Shown here piece by piece: positions 7,046 through 7,123 of a stretch of DNA of 7,123 nucleotides. Position 1 is the stretch's first letter, and every line of letters begins with the position of its first letter. This stretch comes from an uncultured Prevotellaceae bacterium (lineage in GTDB: Bacteria; Bacteroidota; Bacteroidia; Bacteroidales; Muribaculaceae), in the NCBI GenBank assembly GCA_937892085.1, contig CALAVD010000228.1, positions 1-7,123 of the forward strand, in the 5' to 3' direction. The position numbers and the translations under genes were made by a program. Under the pieces are notes generated by a model. That model searched no databases. It saw only the letters and a program-made list of their open reading frames with translations, and was not told the origin of the DNA.

Positions 7046-7123
7046 GTTGTTTTGCTTGACAGAATTGACATTACTGAATAATATCTTGAAATATAGGGAA
7101 ATCACAAGTTTTTACTTTCACTT
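7046..7123. other. AT-rich intergenic tail, no gene seen
   Basis: These last 78 bases are AT-rich and contain no convincing open frame, RNA gene or terminator. They probably lead toward a gene beyond the window edge. Confidence 0.6.

Noticed and set aside
7056..7084. TTGACA, 17-bp spacer, TAATAT promoter pointing right
   Set aside because: It resembles the Escherichia coli type, while Bacteroidales sigma factors prefer TTTG / TAnnTTTG. No gene is visible downstream in the remaining bases.

Overview
The window looks like Bacteroidales chromosome, possibly Muribaculaceae or Prevotellaceae, though the family is not certain. The reasons are an Oar-like TonB-dependent receptor followed by a BACON-domain lipoprotein with a Bacteroides-type surface export signal (Cys-Ser-Asp-Glu-Asp), no Shine-Dalgarno sequences, and a promoter candidate of the TTTG / TAnnTTTG class. 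No rRNA, tRNA or CRISPR array is visible.

Layout: (1) Bases 1-2525, plus strand: the 3' part of a TonB-dependent receptor whose signal peptide, N-terminal extension and most of the plug lie outside the window. (2) Bases 2549-4078, plus strand, 23 nt downstream and probably in the same operon: a 509-aa surface lipoprotein with order BACON, OB-fold, BACON, OB-fold, OB-fold. A strong intrinsic terminator at 4107-4141 closes the operon. Receptor and lipoprotein probably form an outer-membrane binding and uptake pair; the ligand cannot be read from the sequence. (3) Bases 4142-4385: a non-coding junction between convergent genes. It holds a long AT-rich palindrome interrupted by a 116-bp MITE-like element. 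(4) Bases 4386-6803, minus strand: an orphan 805-aa beta-rich protein without a signal peptide, resembling uncharacterised propeller-like proteins of Bacteroidales phages and prophages. (5) Bases 6804-7123: its promoter region, a second copy of the 116-bp element, and 78 bases with no gene.

The most interesting observation is the 116-bp element. The two copies are in the same orientation, 109/116 identical, and each is flanked by its own short direct repeat (AATTAAAC around copy A, GATTTTT around copy B). They have imperfect 23-bp terminal inverted repeats and a central hairpin. Removing copy A with one AATTAAAC restores a perfect 19-bp inverted repeat at its insertion site, which is strong internal evidence of transposition. 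The element is too short to encode a transposase, so it would be a non-autonomous element mobilised in trans. Its ends suggest, from memory only, the IS256 family.
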